Part shown: positions 32,037 to 41,721 of the stretch, in pieces | Layout of the letters: each line of letters opens with the position of its first letter | Position numbering within the stretch: position 1 is the first letter of the stretch | Assembly: GCF_002797895.1 (NCBI RefSeq) | Contig: NZ_PGES01000001.1 | Location: forward strand, 4,712,001-4,776,000 | Length of the DNA stretch: 64,000 nt | Source of the DNA: Janthinobacterium sp. 67 | GTDB lineage: Bacteria; Pseudomonadota; Gammaproteobacteria; Burkholderiales; Burkholderiaceae_D | Direction of reading: 5' to 3' | Position numbers and translations under genes: made by a program | The notes under the pieces: generated by a model | Database searches by the model: none | Told to the model about the DNA's origin: nothing | Seen by the model: the letters and a program-made list of their open reading frames with translations, nothing else

Positions 32037-34532
32037 ATGTCTACTCGTTTGCCTTTGCTGCCCATCACTGTCGGCCTGATGGCCTCGTCTTCCCTGGCCA
32101 TGGCGCAAGATGGCGCGTATCAAGCCCCGCCCGCGCCCCTGCAAGCCATCGTCGATGCGCCGCGCGCGCCAACCCTGAGCCTGAGCCCGAAACGCAACCT
32201 GGCCGCCGTGCTGCCCACGCCATCCCTGCCCAGCATCAGCGAAGTGGCGCAGCCGGAACTGAAGCTGGCGGGCTTGCGCATCAACCCGCGCACGTATTCG
32301 GCCAGCCGTTTCAGTTTTCACACGGGACTGGGTTTGCTCGACATCGATACGCAGAAGGAAATCAAGGTCAGCGGCCTGCCCGCATCGCCCCGCATCGCCG
32401 ACCTGGCCTGGTCGCCGGACCAGCGCTACCTGGCGTTTACGCACATCGCCTTCGCCGATCCCGCCAGGGGCGTGAAGGAATCGGGCGTGGAACTGTGGCT
32501 GCTCGACGTGCAGACCAAAGCGGCGCGCAAGCTGGGCAATCAATCCTTGTCGACCGTGTATGGCCGCGGCTTTTCCTGGCTGCCAGACAGCAAGACCTTG
32601 CTGGTGCAACTGAAACCGGCCAAGCTGGGCGCGGCACCCGTGGCCAGCGGCATCCCGACGGGCCCGTCCATCCAGGACAGCGTGCCGGGCGGCGGCGTCA
32701 AGCAATTGCGCACCTATCCCGACCTGCTGAAAAACGAACAGGATGCGCAGCTGTTCGAACACTACATCACCGTGCAGCTGGCCTTGCTGGACGTGGCGGG
32801 CAAGCAGCGCCTCGTCGGCCAGCCGGGCCAGTTCTCGCGCGTATCGGCCTCGCCCGATGGCAAGCACCTGCTGACGACCAGCATCGTGCGTCCATATTCG
32901 TACATCGTGCCGGCGCACGACTTTGCCCACAAGATCGACGTGCGCGACCTGAATGGCAAGGTGGTGCATGCGGTGGCGGCCTTGCCGCTGGAGGAAGGGC
33001 TGCCGCCAGGCAATGATGCCGTCTCGGCCGGCGTGCGTTCCGTCAGCTGGCGCGTTGACGCGCCCGCGACGTTGGTGTGGGCCGAGGCGCAGGATGGCGG
33101 CGATCCGGCCAAGGCGGCGGAGATCCGCGACATCGTCTACACGCAGGCGGCGCCGTTTAGCAGCAAGCCGGCCGTGCTGGCCAAGCTCGGTTCGCGCTAT
33201 GCCGGCATCGCATGGGGCCGTGGCGACCTGGCCCTGCTCGGCGAAGCGTGGTACAAGACGCGCGCCGTCAAGCAGTGGAAGATTTCACCGGATCAACCTT
33301 CCGCGCCGGCCGACCTCGTGTATGCGGGATCGTTCGAAGACCGCTACAACGACCCGGGCCAGCCCGTCATGCGCGCGGACGCTGCCGGCTTGCCGCGCCT
33401 GCTGATCGCCGCGGACGGTTCCATCCTGCTCGACGGCCAGGGCGCCTCGAAGGACGGCGACCGTCCCTTCATCGACCGCCTGAACCTGGCGACGAAACAG
33501 AAGGAGCGCCTGTTCCAGAGCGCCGCGCCGTATTATGAAAACGTGGTGGCCGTGCTGGACGAGGATGGCAGCCGCTTGCTGTCCACGCGCGAATCGCCGA
33601 CCGAGCAGCCGAACTACTATGTGCGCAACCTGAAGCAGCAGGGCGCGGCGCAACTGACGGCCCTCACGCATTTCCCCCATCCGCTGCCGCAATTGAAGGA
33701 CGTGCAGAAAGAGCTGATCCGCTACAAGCGCGCGGACGGCGTGGACTTGACGGCGACATTGATGCTGCCGCCGAACTACGACGTGAAACGCGACGGTCCG
33801 CTGCCGACCCTGATGTGGGCGTACCCGCAGGAGTTCAAGACGGCCAGCGCCGCCAGCCAGACCAAGGGCTCGCCGTACAAATTCAATGCCGTCAGCTACT
33901 GGGGGCCGGCCGCCTTCCTGTCCATGGGTTATGCCGTGCTCGACAATCCATCGTTCCCCATCGTCGGCAATGGCGAGCAGGAACCGAACGACACCTATCT
34001 GCCGCAGCTGGTGGCCGATGCCGAGGCGGCCGTCGATGAAGTGGTGCGCCGTGGCGTGAGCGACCGCAACCGCATCGCCATCGGCGGCCACTCGTATGGC
34101 GCTTTCATGACGGGCAATCTGCTGGCGCACACGCGTCTGTTCCGTGCCGGCATCGCCCGCAGCGGCGCCTACAACCGCACCTTGACGCCGTTCGGCTTCC
34201 AGGCGGAGGAGCGCTCGTTCTGGCAGGCGCCGGCCGTCTACCAGGCCATGTCGCCGTTTAATTACGCGGACAAGATCAAGGATGCGCTGCTGATGATCCA
34301 TGGCGAGCAGGACAACAACTCGGGTACCTTCCCCATCCAGAGCGAGCGCATGTTCCAGGCCGTCAAGGGACTGGGCGGCACGGCGCGCCTGGTGATGCTG
34401 CCGAACGAGAGCCACGGCTATCGCGCGCGTGAATCGATCATGCAGATGCTGTATGAAAGCAACAACTGGCTGGAGAAATATGTGAAGAACGCGGCGCCGC
34501 CCGCCGCCGACGCCAAGCCGGCAAGCAAATAA
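32037..34532 (+). CDS. S9-family serine peptidase, glutamyl-endopeptidase-like
   Basis: The 831-residue precursor has a signal peptide (MSTRLPLLPITVGLMASSSLAMA) and a beta-propeller N-terminal region to about 560, then an alpha/beta-hydrolase domain. The triad is S686 (GGHSYGAFM), D759 (HGEQDNNSG) and H793 (NESHGYRARES). The segments LTHFPHPLPQL, MWAYPQEFK and ARSGAYNRTLTPFGFQAEER match the glutamyl endopeptidase (S9D) branch rather than prolyl oligopeptidase or DPP-IV. It probably degrades exogenous peptides in the periplasm or outside. GGAG 5 bases upstream supports ATG 32037. Confidence 0.9.
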   Translation: MSTRLPLLPITVGLMASSSLAMAQDGAYQAPPAPLQAIVDAPRAPTLSLSPKRNLAAVLPTPSLPSISEVAQPELKLAGLRINPRTYSASRFSFHTGLGLLDIDTQKEIKVSGLPASPRIADLAWSPDQRYLAFTHIAFADPARGVKESGVELWLLDVQTKAARKLGNQSLSTVYGRGFSWLPDSKTLLVQLKPAKLGAAPVASGIPTGPSIQDSVPGGGVKQLRTYPDLLKNEQDAQLFEHYITVQLALLDVAGKQRLVGQPGQFSRVSASPDGKHLLTTSIVRPYSYIVPAHDFAHKIDVRDLNGKVVHAVAALPLEEGLPPGNDAVSAGVRSVSWRVDAPATLVWAEAQDGGDPAKAAEIRDIVYTQAAPFSSKPAVLAKLGSRYAGIAWGRGDLALLGEAWYKTRAVKQWKISPDQPSAPADLVYAGSFEDRYNDPGQPVMRADAAGLPRLLIAADGSILLDGQGASKDGDRPFIDRLNLATKQKERLFQSAAPYYENVVAVLDEDGSRLLSTRESPTEQPNYYVRNLKQQGAAQLTALTHFPHPLPQLKDVQKELIRYKRADGVDLTATLMLPPNYDVKRDGPLPTLMWAYPQEFKTASAASQTKGSPYKFNAVSYWGPAAFLSMGYAVLDNPSFPIVGNGEQEPNDTYLPQLVADAEAAVDEVVRRGVSDRNRIAIGGHSYGAFMTGNLLAHTRLFRAGIARSGAYNRTLTPFGFQAEERSFWQAPAVYQAMSPFNYADKIKDALLMIHGEQDNNSGTFPIQSERMFQAVKGLGGTARLVMLPNESHGYRARESIMQMLYESNNWLEKYVKNAAPPAADAKPASK

Positions 34533-34588
34533 GAGCAGCGGCGCGCATCTCGTGGTATGGTCTTCCTTTGCCCGCAGGGAGGCCAGCC

Positions 34589-34741
34589 ATGCAAGTCATC
34601 CATGCCCACCGCGCGCCCGACCCGGCGCCCGTCGATGAACCCATGCCGGCGCCGGAGCCGCAAGAAGCGCCCGGGCGCCACCCGGGGCCCGTGCACCCGG
34701 TGCCGCAGGACGACCCCGTGCCGCACCCGCATCCCAGTTAA
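34589..34741 (+). CDS. Proline-rich small protein (50 aa)
   Basis: A 50-codon frame starts at ATG 34589, with a strong GGGAGG site six bases upstream. The product begins MQVIHAHRAPDPAPVDEPMP and is dominated by Pro, His and Glu/Asp, ending PHPHPS. It has no signal peptide or membrane segment and no known family. The ribosome-binding site and the stop placed 24 bp before the next gene argue that it is real; codon composition alone cannot prove it. Confidence 0.5.
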   Translation: MQVIHAHRAPDPAPVDEPMPAPEPQEAPGRHPGPVHPVPQDDPVPHPHPS

Positions 34742-34765
34742 TCTCGTCAAGAAAGGCTGTTTTAG

Positions 34766-35005
34766 ATGGCAATTGTCAAGGAAGTCTACACACGCAAGGT
34801 CAGCGGAGAATCGTTCGACTATGAACTCGACTACACCCAGGGCGCGGACGTGGCCTGGATTGCGCGCGTGTACCACGACGGCGTGCTGAAAGGCTCGCCG
34901 CACGGCGCGCTGACGGCCAACGTGCTGTCCGGCCCCGCGCTGGAACAGTATCTGCGCGCCTACGTCGAAGGCATGATCGAGCGGGGGCTCGACGTGGCCG
35001 AGTAA
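34766..35005 (+). CDS. Small hypothetical protein (79 aa)
   Basis: This is a compact soluble protein (MAIVKEVYTRKVSGESFDYE, WIARVYHDGVLKGSPHGALT, YLRAYVEGMIERGLDVAE) with alternating strands and a final helix. No family is recognised. It is followed 21 bp later by a strong intrinsic terminator, which closes a unit that may include the proline-rich small protein just upstream. The ribosome-binding site is weak (AAGAAAGG further upstream). Confidence 0.7.
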   Translation: MAIVKEVYTRKVSGESFDYELDYTQGADVAWIARVYHDGVLKGSPHGALTANVLSGPALEQYLRAYVEGMIERGLDVAE

Positions 35006-35026
35006 GCTGTTTGCAGCAGTCAAACA

Positions 35027-35052
35027 AAAGGGCGCCGTGGCGCCCTTTGTTG
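35027..35052. terminator. Bidirectional intrinsic terminator
   Basis: AAAGGGCGCC (35027-35036) and GGCGCCCTTT (35039-35048) form a 10-bp stem with a two-base loop. TTTGTTGTTT follows on the plus strand and AAACAAAAA precedes, so it can also end transcripts coming from tamB on the minus strand. Confidence 0.85.
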
Positions 35053-35066
35053 TTTCTGGTGGTGGT

Positions 35067-35159
35067 GTCGGATTACGCGGCTGCGCCGCTAATCCGACCT
35101 ACGCGCATGCACATGGAGCGTAGGTCGGATTAGCGGGGCAACGCCCCGCGTAATCCGAC
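35067..35159. repeat. Paired GTCGGATTA palindromic elements, head to head
   Basis: The first hairpin is at 35067-35098 (GTCGGATTACGCGGC ... GCCGCTAATCCGAC). A second, inverted copy is at 35120-35159 (GTAGGTCGGATTAGCGGGG ... CCCCGCGTAATCCGAC). They are separated by CTACGCGCATGCACATGGAGC. The arrangement is that of two REP-like units facing each other, between a terminator and the tamB 3' end. The same family occurs at 48856-49170 and 58947-59112. Confidence 0.85.
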
Positions 35160-35178
35160 AACAGTGTTGGCCGCCAAT

Positions 35179-38100
35179 CTAATCAAACGCCCACGTGTAC
35201 AGCACGTCCAAGGCATTGTTCGTGCCCGTCTGGAATTGCAGGGTGATGCGGCGGTTCAGCTTATAACGCAGCTTGACCAGGCTCGTCGCCGTGCTCGTGC
35301 CTTGCTCGAACGTCAGGTAGGCGCGCGAGGATAGCCGTTTGCCGACGGTGACGACCGTGCTTTCCAGCCCCTTCGCCTGCGACAGTCCCACTTCGTCCAG
35401 GCCCAGCGAATTGGCCAGCTTGCCTTGCAAGCCGCCGCCGGAGCCGCCGAAGAGGGCGCCGGCCGCCGTCGTCAAGAGGGCCATTTCATCGCCGGCCGCC
35501 GTTTCCGCGCCGTGGCCGAGGATCAGCCAGGCCAGCTTGTCGCTGTCCGACACGCTCGGCGTGGACACGAGCTTGGCCGTGGGCGCCTGCGCCGTGCCGC
35601 GCACTTCCACGCCCGCCTCCACGTTCGTTTCCGACAAGGCTTCGCCTTCGGGACGCTTGCGCACGGCCAGGATATTCAGGGACGGATTGTCGTAGGCGCC
35701 CGTGAAGGCGATCAAGCCCCGTTCGATCGACAGCTTCTGCCCGTAGGCCGCGTACTGGCCGCTGGTGACCTTGATGCTGCCCGTCACGCGCGGCGCGGCG
35801 CGGTTGATGACCCTGGCGCGCACATTGCCCGCCAGGTCCGCGTCGATGCCCATGCCGCGCAGGTGGAAGGCGTTGCCCAGGTCGAACTCGAGGTCGATAT
35901 TCAGGGGTAGTGCAGGCGCGTCCTTGCCGCCCTTGACTTCCTTGCCCAGCACCACGACGTCGCTGCTTTGCGTCGGCGTGTCTTGCGGCGCCAGTTCGAT
36001 CAGCGCGCGGTTGGCCTTGAACTTGCCCTCGAAGCTGAAGCGCTTGTCGTTGCGCACGAGGGTGCTGTTACCCGACAGGATCAAGGTGCGGTCGGGGCGC
36101 GACAGCGCTTGCAGGCGGTCGGCCATCAATTTCAGTTCCAGGCTCGCCTCGCCATTCGCAAAGCGTACCCAGCCATCGGCCTGCACCTTGCCATCGCCGC
36201 CGTCAAAGCTCAGGCGCTGCAGTTGCAATTGGTCGCCGGCCAGCTTGGCTTGCAGTACGCCGTTGCGCAATTTCAAGCCCTGGTCGGCCCAGTTCACGAG
36301 CAGCTTGCTGCCGTTGATGTCGCCATTCAATTGCGGCGCGCCGATGGTGCCGCTGCCAGCCAGCGCGATTTTCAGGGCGCCGCCCAGTTCCAGGCCCGGC
36401 TGGCCCGTCAGCGGCGCCAGCCACGCCAGTGTATCGATATTGGTGGTGCCCGTCAGCGAGAGGGCGCTGTCGTTGCTGATGCGCCCGCCCAGCATTTGCA
36501 CGGTGGCATTGATGTCGCTCTGGCCCGCGCGCGCACCGTCGAGTTTCACGGCCAGGCGCAATTGCTGGTTGGCCACGTCGATGCGTGCATCGAGGGTGCG
36601 CAAGCCCAGCGCCAGCGGCTGTTCCACGCCGACCGTCACGTCGCCTTTTTCTCGGTAGATGTGCAGCATGCCGGCCAAAGACGGGTCTTTCTGTTTGGCC
36701 GTCGGCACCTGCATGTCGAGCGACCATTGCGCGCCCAGGGTCAGGTCGCTGCGCGCATTGGCTTGCAGCGCGGGGACCACTTGCGCCAGATACGTCAGCG
36801 CCACGCCGGCCGCCTGGCCGGAACTGGTCCAGCGGGGACCGTTCTTGACGAGGCTTTGCATGGTGATGCTGCCCGCCGGCAGCTTGATGACGGTATTGCC
36901 CACACTGATCTGCTCGGGCTGGCCCAGGCCCGCCACGCCGCTGCCGGCAGGACCGGCCACTTTCACGGGCACGGGCGCTTGCAGCACGAGCGCATAGCGG
37001 CCCTTGTTTTGCAGGCTGTCGATGGTGCCCGTCCAGCTGGCGCCGCTCTGGCTGCCGCGCACTTGCACGGTGGCGTCGAAATCGTCATTGCGCGCCGCCA
37101 GGCTCACCGTATGGCTGCCGCGCGTGCCCGTCGTGCCCAGGCGGGCGCTGGCCAGTTTGAAGGTGGGCGTGCTGTAGCCCGTGATCTCCAGGCTGCTGAC
37201 CATGGGGTCGAGCGTGCCCTGGCCGGCGCCCACGCTGGCGCTGCCTTTGACGGCTTTCAATTGCTGGTCGCCAAAGAAGGTCAAGTCCTTGCCATCCAGG
37301 GTCAGCTGCGCGGCGGGCGCGTCCATCTTGCCCGAGACGGAACCGGCCGCATGCAGCACGCCGGCAAAGCGGGGGCCCAGGGTCGACAGTTGCGGCGCAT
37401 CGAGTTTCCACGTCAGCTGGTCCGTGGCGCCACCGAGCGCGCCCTTTGCCAGCAGGCTGTTCGGCCCCAGGCGCAATTCCGTATCCACGCTGTCGATGCG
37501 TTTCGCGTTGGCCGACAGCTTGGCGTAGCCGGCCAGCGGCGCGTTTTGCAAGGTCGATTCGCTCAGGGCAAGGTTCAGGGCCACTTGCCAGTCGCTCGTC
37601 AGGCGACCGCTGCCGTTGAAATCCGCATTGACGTTGCCGTTGGGCAGCGATGCGCCAAACGCGGCCGGGTTGATCTTTTGCAGGGACCCCGTCATTTTCA
37701 ATTCCGCTTGCTGCTTCGGCCCCGTCAAGCCCACTTCGCCGCTGGCGTGGATGGCGCTGTCCGGCGCGGGACGCTTGCCGCTGGTGAGGCCTAATCCTTT
37801 TGCATCGGCAACAAAGCTCGTGCGCGGCTGCTGCATGGTGCCTTGCACCACGCCGCTGGCCAGTACCGTGCCCAGCAAGTCGCCTTGCAAGGCGGAAAGT
37901 TGCCTTGCATCGACGTTCCAGTTCAGCTTTTCGCCGGCGCCGCCGAAGTTGCCCTTGGCCGTCACGTTGTTCTTGCCCAGCGCCAGCTGCACGTCGATGC
38001 CGCTGAAATGGGCCGCATCGGCCGTCAGCTTGCCCTTGCCGGACAAGGGCTGGTCGAGCAGCTTGCTGGGGCGCACGGTGAAGTCCGCATTCGCCAGCCA

Positions 38101-39603
38101 CTGGGGTGCCACGTGGCCATACGCGCGCACGTCGAGATTCAGGTCGGCCACGGGGAAGGCGCCGAAGTCGGCGGGATTGAGACGGCTGGTGCTGGCCACG
38201 GCCTTGAACGGTTGCTCGTCCTTCAGGCTGATCTGGCCCGTCGCATTGACGCTGCTTTTGCCCGCTTGCAAGGTCGCCTTGCGCAATTGCACGAGCGAGT
38301 CGGCCAGGGTCGCTTCCACGTCCAGGCGCAGCTTGGCTTCGCCGAGCTTGGCGCGCAGCGTTTGCGTCTTGCCGTCGCTGTCGAGCACGATGTCGCCGAC
38401 GATCTTGGTACTGTTGATGCTGCTGTATATGTGCTGCAAGTCGATCTTGTCGGTATGCAAGGTCAGTTGCGCATTGCCGATGGGCGCGTCGGCCGCGTCA
38501 CGGTTGAGCTTGCCGCTACCCGTGAATTTGCCCGCATTGCCGAAATCGATGATGGCCGATTCGAGCGTCGTGGCCGTCAGGGTGCCGCCCAGGCGCGCCT
38601 CGAACTGGCGCAGCGGCAGCTTTTGCTGGTCGATGGGACCCGGTGTGGCGTGGTTGAGGATGGCCAGCTTGCCCGACACGGTTTGCGCGTTGGGACGCGT
38701 GTCGATGGCGGCGTCGAGTTCCAGGCTCAGGTCCGCCTGCGGCAAGGTGGCGTCGAACTTGCCCGGATTGATGTTGCGACCTTGGATGCTGGCTGAGCGC
38801 AGGATGATGACGGGATCAAACGGCGCCAGAGCCAGCCGGGCATCGGCCGTGGCCGCGCCCGCGCTGCCCTTGGCCGTCACGTTCAGCACGTTCAAGTCGC
38901 CGCCCAGCTGCAAGGCGAGGGCTGCGGGCTTTTCGCCGGCGGCGGCGGTGAGCTGCGTCAAGCCGGCCTTGCCCGACAGTTTGAATGGCTGCGTGGCGGC
39001 TATCGTCGCGCTGGCCGTCGCCTGGCCGAACGGCGTCACGCCCGACGCGTCTTCCAGCTGCCATTGCGACTTGTCGCCCGACAAGGTGAAATGGATTTTT
39101 TCAAACACCGTGTTGCCGCTCGGGCTCACCAGGGTCACCTTGTCCAGGCGTGCGTCGGCAATGCCGATCTTGAACGGCGGGGCCAGGCTGGCGGGCATGG
39201 TCGACGGTTCCTCGGACGGCGCCGTGCTTTCCACGGACAGGCTGGCCACGTGCAGTTCGCTGATGGCGATGCCTTCCGAGAAGAACTGGAACGGCGACCA
39301 GTTGATGTCGATATTGTCGGCCGTGATGTGCTGCGTCTTGCTGCGGTAGCTGACGTGGCCCAGGTGCATGCGCTTGTACAGCGAGCCGGACACGCCCGAC
39401 ACTTCGATTTCGCCGCCGCTGGCGCTGGCCACTTTTTGCACCAGCATCTGCAAGGTCGATTCGCGGCCCAGGAACCAGAAGGCGCCGCCCAGCAGCACGG
39501 CCAGGCTGGCGACGGCGATCAGGAGGTAGCGTAACCAGCGGCGCGGTTTTTTCGCCGGCGGTGGCGGTGCGGCGTCGTGGGACTCGGTAATAATATCGGA
39601 CAT
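35179..39603 (-). CDS. tamB: Translocation and assembly module inner-membrane component TamB
   Basis: The 1474-residue protein has one N-terminal transmembrane anchor (about 22-45, LRYLLIAVASLAVLLGGAFW), then a very long region of repetitive beta-strands (KLSGKAGLTQL, GTLTATTLESAII, NATGQISLKDEQ and similar), and a C-terminal DUF490 domain ending FQTGTNNALDVLYTWAFD. TamB spans the periplasm as a hydrophobic groove. With TamA it inserts some outer-membrane proteins and is also implicated in phospholipid transport. The ATG overlaps the TGA of tamA by one base. Length is typical or slightly above that of the family. Confidence 0.94.
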   Translation of the reverse strand: MSDIITESHDAAPPPPAKKPRRWLRYLLIAVASLAVLLGGAFWFLGRESTLQMLVQKVASASGGEIEVSGVSGSLYKRMHLGHVSYRSKTQHITADNIDINWSPFQFFSEGIAISELHVASLSVESTAPSEEPSTMPASLAPPFKIGIADARLDKVTLVSPSGNTVFEKIHFTLSGDKSQWQLEDASGVTPFGQATASATIAATQPFKLSGKAGLTQLTAAAGEKPAALALQLGGDLNVLNVTAKGSAGAATADARLALAPFDPVIILRSASIQGRNINPGKFDATLPQADLSLELDAAIDTRPNAQTVSGKLAILNHATPGPIDQQKLPLRQFEARLGGTLTATTLESAIIDFGNAGKFTGSGKLNRDAADAPIGNAQLTLHTDKIDLQHIYSSINSTKIVGDIVLDSDGKTQTLRAKLGEAKLRLDVEATLADSLVQLRKATLQAGKSSVNATGQISLKDEQPFKAVASTSRLNPADFGAFPVADLNLDVRAYGHVAPQWLANADFTVRPSKLLDQPLSGKGKLTADAAHFSGIDVQLALGKNNVTAKGNFGGAGEKLNWNVDARQLSALQGDLLGTVLASGVVQGTMQQPRTSFVADAKGLGLTSGKRPAPDSAIHASGEVGLTGPKQQAELKMTGSLQKINPAAFGASLPNGNVNADFNGSGRLTSDWQVALNLALSESTLQNAPLAGYAKLSANAKRIDSVDTELRLGPNSLLAKGALGGATDQLTWKLDAPQLSTLGPRFAGVLHAAGSVSGKMDAPAAQLTLDGKDLTFFGDQQLKAVKGSASVGAGQGTLDPMVSSLEITGYSTPTFKLASARLGTTGTRGSHTVSLAARNDDFDATVQVRGSQSGASWTGTIDSLQNKGRYALVLQAPVPVKVAGPAGSGVAGLGQPEQISVGNTVIKLPAGSITMQSLVKNGPRWTSSGQAAGVALTYLAQVVPALQANARSDLTLGAQWSLDMQVPTAKQKDPSLAGMLHIYREKGDVTVGVEQPLALGLRTLDARIDVANQQLRLAVKLDGARAGQSDINATVQMLGGRISNDSALSLTGTTNIDTLAWLAPLTGQPGLELGGALKIALAGSGTIGAPQLNGDINGSKLLVNWADQGLKLRNGVLQAKLAGDQLQLQRLSFDGGDGKVQADGWVRFANGEASLELKLMADRLQALSRPDRTLILSGNSTLVRNDKRFSFEGKFKANRALIELAPQDTPTQSSDVVVLGKEVKGGKDAPALPLNIDLEFDLGNAFHLRGMGIDADLAGNVRARVINRAAPRVTGSIKVTSGQYAAYGQKLSIERGLIAFTGAYDNPSLNILAVRKRPEGEALSETNVEAGVEVRGTAQAPTAKLVSTPSVSDSDKLAWLILGHGAETAAGDEMALLTTAAGALFGGSGGGLQGKLANSLGLDEVGLSQAKGLESTVVTVGKRLSSRAYLTFEQGTSTATSLVKLRYKLNRRITLQFQTGTNNALDVLYTWAFD

Positions 39604-41585
39604 CAGAAAGTGAATCCCAGAGAGAAGTGCAAACGGTAGGCGTGGACGGCGTGGCCATACGCCACGTCGACATTGATGGGGCCGACGGGACTCTTGTAGC
39701 GCCCGCCCAGGCCATAGCCCGATTTCGGCGTCATGGCCGCTTTCACGGTGTCGGCCGCGTTACCGGCGTCATAGAAGGCGGCGACGGCCCACTTCGGCTT
39801 GAACCAGTACTGGTATTCGGCGCTGCCGGTGAGCATGTAGCGCCCGCCGACGGTGGCTTCGCCTTCCTTCACGCCCAGTTCCTGGTAGGCATAGCCGCGC
39901 ACGGACTGGTCGCCACCCGCGCGGAACAGGTAGACGGCCGGCACGCCGCGCTTTTCCTTCGAGCCCAGCGCGCCCATTTCGCCGCGCACGATCAGCTCGC
40001 CTTTTTCACCGAGCGGACGGTAATACACGGCCTTGCCGGCCACGCGCACGAAGCGTTCGTCCGTCAGCAGGGGCAGCAGGGCGCCGCCCACCTGGGCATT
40101 GATGACGTAGCCCTTGGTGGGGAACAGCAGGCTGTCAAGGCTGCGCTTGGTGATGGCATAGGTCAGCGGCAAGCTCTTGCTGCGCGTCTGTTCCAGGCCC
40201 ACGACGGTCTTGTTTTCGCTGAGGAACTCGAACGTCAGGCTGCGCTCGAGGTTGGTGCCGCCCCAGTTGCGCTTGGCCGAAATCGTGGTGACGGCCGTGA
40301 TTTCGTTGGAAATATCGCTGCGCTCGAACGAGGCGCCCGCGCTGTCGTTGTAGCCGCGCTCGGTCGTTGGAAAGTAGAAATTGGCGTGCGCCGCCTGTTT
40401 CTTCGTTTCCATCGTGAGGGCGCTCTTGAAGCGCGTGCCCCACACGTTCAGGTTGTCATAGTTGAGCTGGGCGCGGTTACCCGTATTCGTACTGAAACCG
40501 AGACCGGCACTGACGTTCTGCTGCTTGTTTTCCGTCACGCGCACGACCAGCGGCAGCTGCGGCGCGGGGCCGCGGTTGGCGGGCTTGGCCTCGGGCGCGG
40601 CGCCGGCGGCCTCGGCTTGCTGGTTTTCCTGGCCCGCTTCGATCTGTTCGTTGAGGATGCTGCTCATGTCGGCGCTCACTTCCACGCTGGCAAAGTAGCC
40701 CGTGTCCTGCAGGCGCGCCTGGAACGATTGCAGCGCCGATTCGCTGTAATAGTCGCCGGGACGTATCTTGTCGAGGTTGCGGATGATGCTGGCGTCGTAG
40801 CGTTTCAAGCCTTCGATGCGCAGCTCGCCGAAGCGCAGTTCGGGGCCGCTGTCGAGCACCACCAGCAGGGAGACCTTGTGCGTTTCCGGGTCGACCACGG
40901 CTTGCGTGTCGACCAGCTGGGCGCGCGGGTAGCGCGTCTGCACCACTTCGCGCAGCAGCGCGCGCTTGGCCGCTTCCCAGTCGGACTGGCGAAACACGCT
41001 GCCCGTCTTCAGAGCCCAACTGCGCTTCAGCGCTTCGGTATCGTAAGGCTCGCTGGCGGCCAGCGGCGGCGTGGGATCGAAGCCGCGCAATTCCAGCTCG
41101 ACCTTGTCGATGGTCGCGGGCGGGCCCGGGTCGACGTCGACGATGACGACGGGTTTGGCGCCCGTCGTATCGACGCGCACCGTGACGACGGGCGTGTAGT
41201 AGCCGGCCGTGGCGATGAGGTTTTTGGCCTCCTCGGGCGTAGCGCGCACGAGGCGCCGCAATTGCTCGCGGTCCATGCGCGGGTTGCCGCGGAAGCGTTC
41301 CAGGTCCAGGTTTTTTTCAAGCAACTCATCGAGGTCGCCGGGTGCGTTGACCTTGACCTCGTACTGCAGCGGGGCGGGCGCCGCTTCGGTGGTGCTGGCG
41401 CTCTCTGGAGCAGCATCTTGCGTGGCCTCCTGTGCGGCGGCATGGGCGGCAGGAAATAGCAAGATGGCACCGCCGGCGGCCGCCAGTGTCAGTTGCCCCA
41501 TTACTTTTGCCACTACTTGTGCCAAAATTCGTGGTCGTATCGCCTTGCCGGCAGCCGTATGCCGTATGGGTCGTGCAGAAAACAT
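39603..41585 (-). CDS. tamA: Translocation and assembly module outer-membrane component TamA
   Basis: The 660-residue precursor has an atypically long N-terminus with the signal segment LTLAAAGGAILLFPAAHAAA, three POTRA-like modules (about 75-340; ELLEKNLDLERFRG, IDKVELELRGFDP, FGELRIEGLKRYDASIIRNL) and a 16-strand Omp85 barrel that includes the lid-lock motif DQSVRGYAYQELG and a terminal FSLGFTF. It is the Omp85 partner of TamB, with which it overlaps. ATG 41585 is chosen because CTGGAG lies just upstream. A divergent 136-bp gap separates it from queC. Confidence 0.93.
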   Translation of the reverse strand: MFSARPIRHTAAGKAIRPRILAQVVAKVMGQLTLAAAGGAILLFPAAHAAAQEATQDAAPESASTTEAAPAPLQYEVKVNAPGDLDELLEKNLDLERFRGNPRMDREQLRRLVRATPEEAKNLIATAGYYTPVVTVRVDTTGAKPVVIVDVDPGPPATIDKVELELRGFDPTPPLAASEPYDTEALKRSWALKTGSVFRQSDWEAAKRALLREVVQTRYPRAQLVDTQAVVDPETHKVSLLVVLDSGPELRFGELRIEGLKRYDASIIRNLDKIRPGDYYSESALQSFQARLQDTGYFASVEVSADMSSILNEQIEAGQENQQAEAAGAAPEAKPANRGPAPQLPLVVRVTENKQQNVSAGLGFSTNTGNRAQLNYDNLNVWGTRFKSALTMETKKQAAHANFYFPTTERGYNDSAGASFERSDISNEITAVTTISAKRNWGGTNLERSLTFEFLSENKTVVGLEQTRSKSLPLTYAITKRSLDSLLFPTKGYVINAQVGGALLPLLTDERFVRVAGKAVYYRPLGEKGELIVRGEMGALGSKEKRGVPAVYLFRAGGDQSVRGYAYQELGVKEGEATVGGRYMLTGSAEYQYWFKPKWAVAAFYDAGNAADTVKAAMTPKSGYGLGGRYKSPVGPINVDVAYGHAVHAYRLHFSLGFTF

Positions 41586-41721
41586 GGTGCTCCAGATAAG
41601 TAAATGCTGACTGCATGTTACCGGAATAGGTAAACTGATGGCGGACGAATAAGTATTTTTTGCACAGGGAATCATGTTTCCCCGCGCGCTTGGACAGAAT
41701 AAAACTGAAAAGAAAGAAATT

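Noticed and set aside
41586..41721. preQ1 riboswitch before queC
   Set aside because: No preQ1 aptamer-like hairpin and A-rich tail were seen; only a weak TTACC-N6-GGTAA inverted repeat is present.
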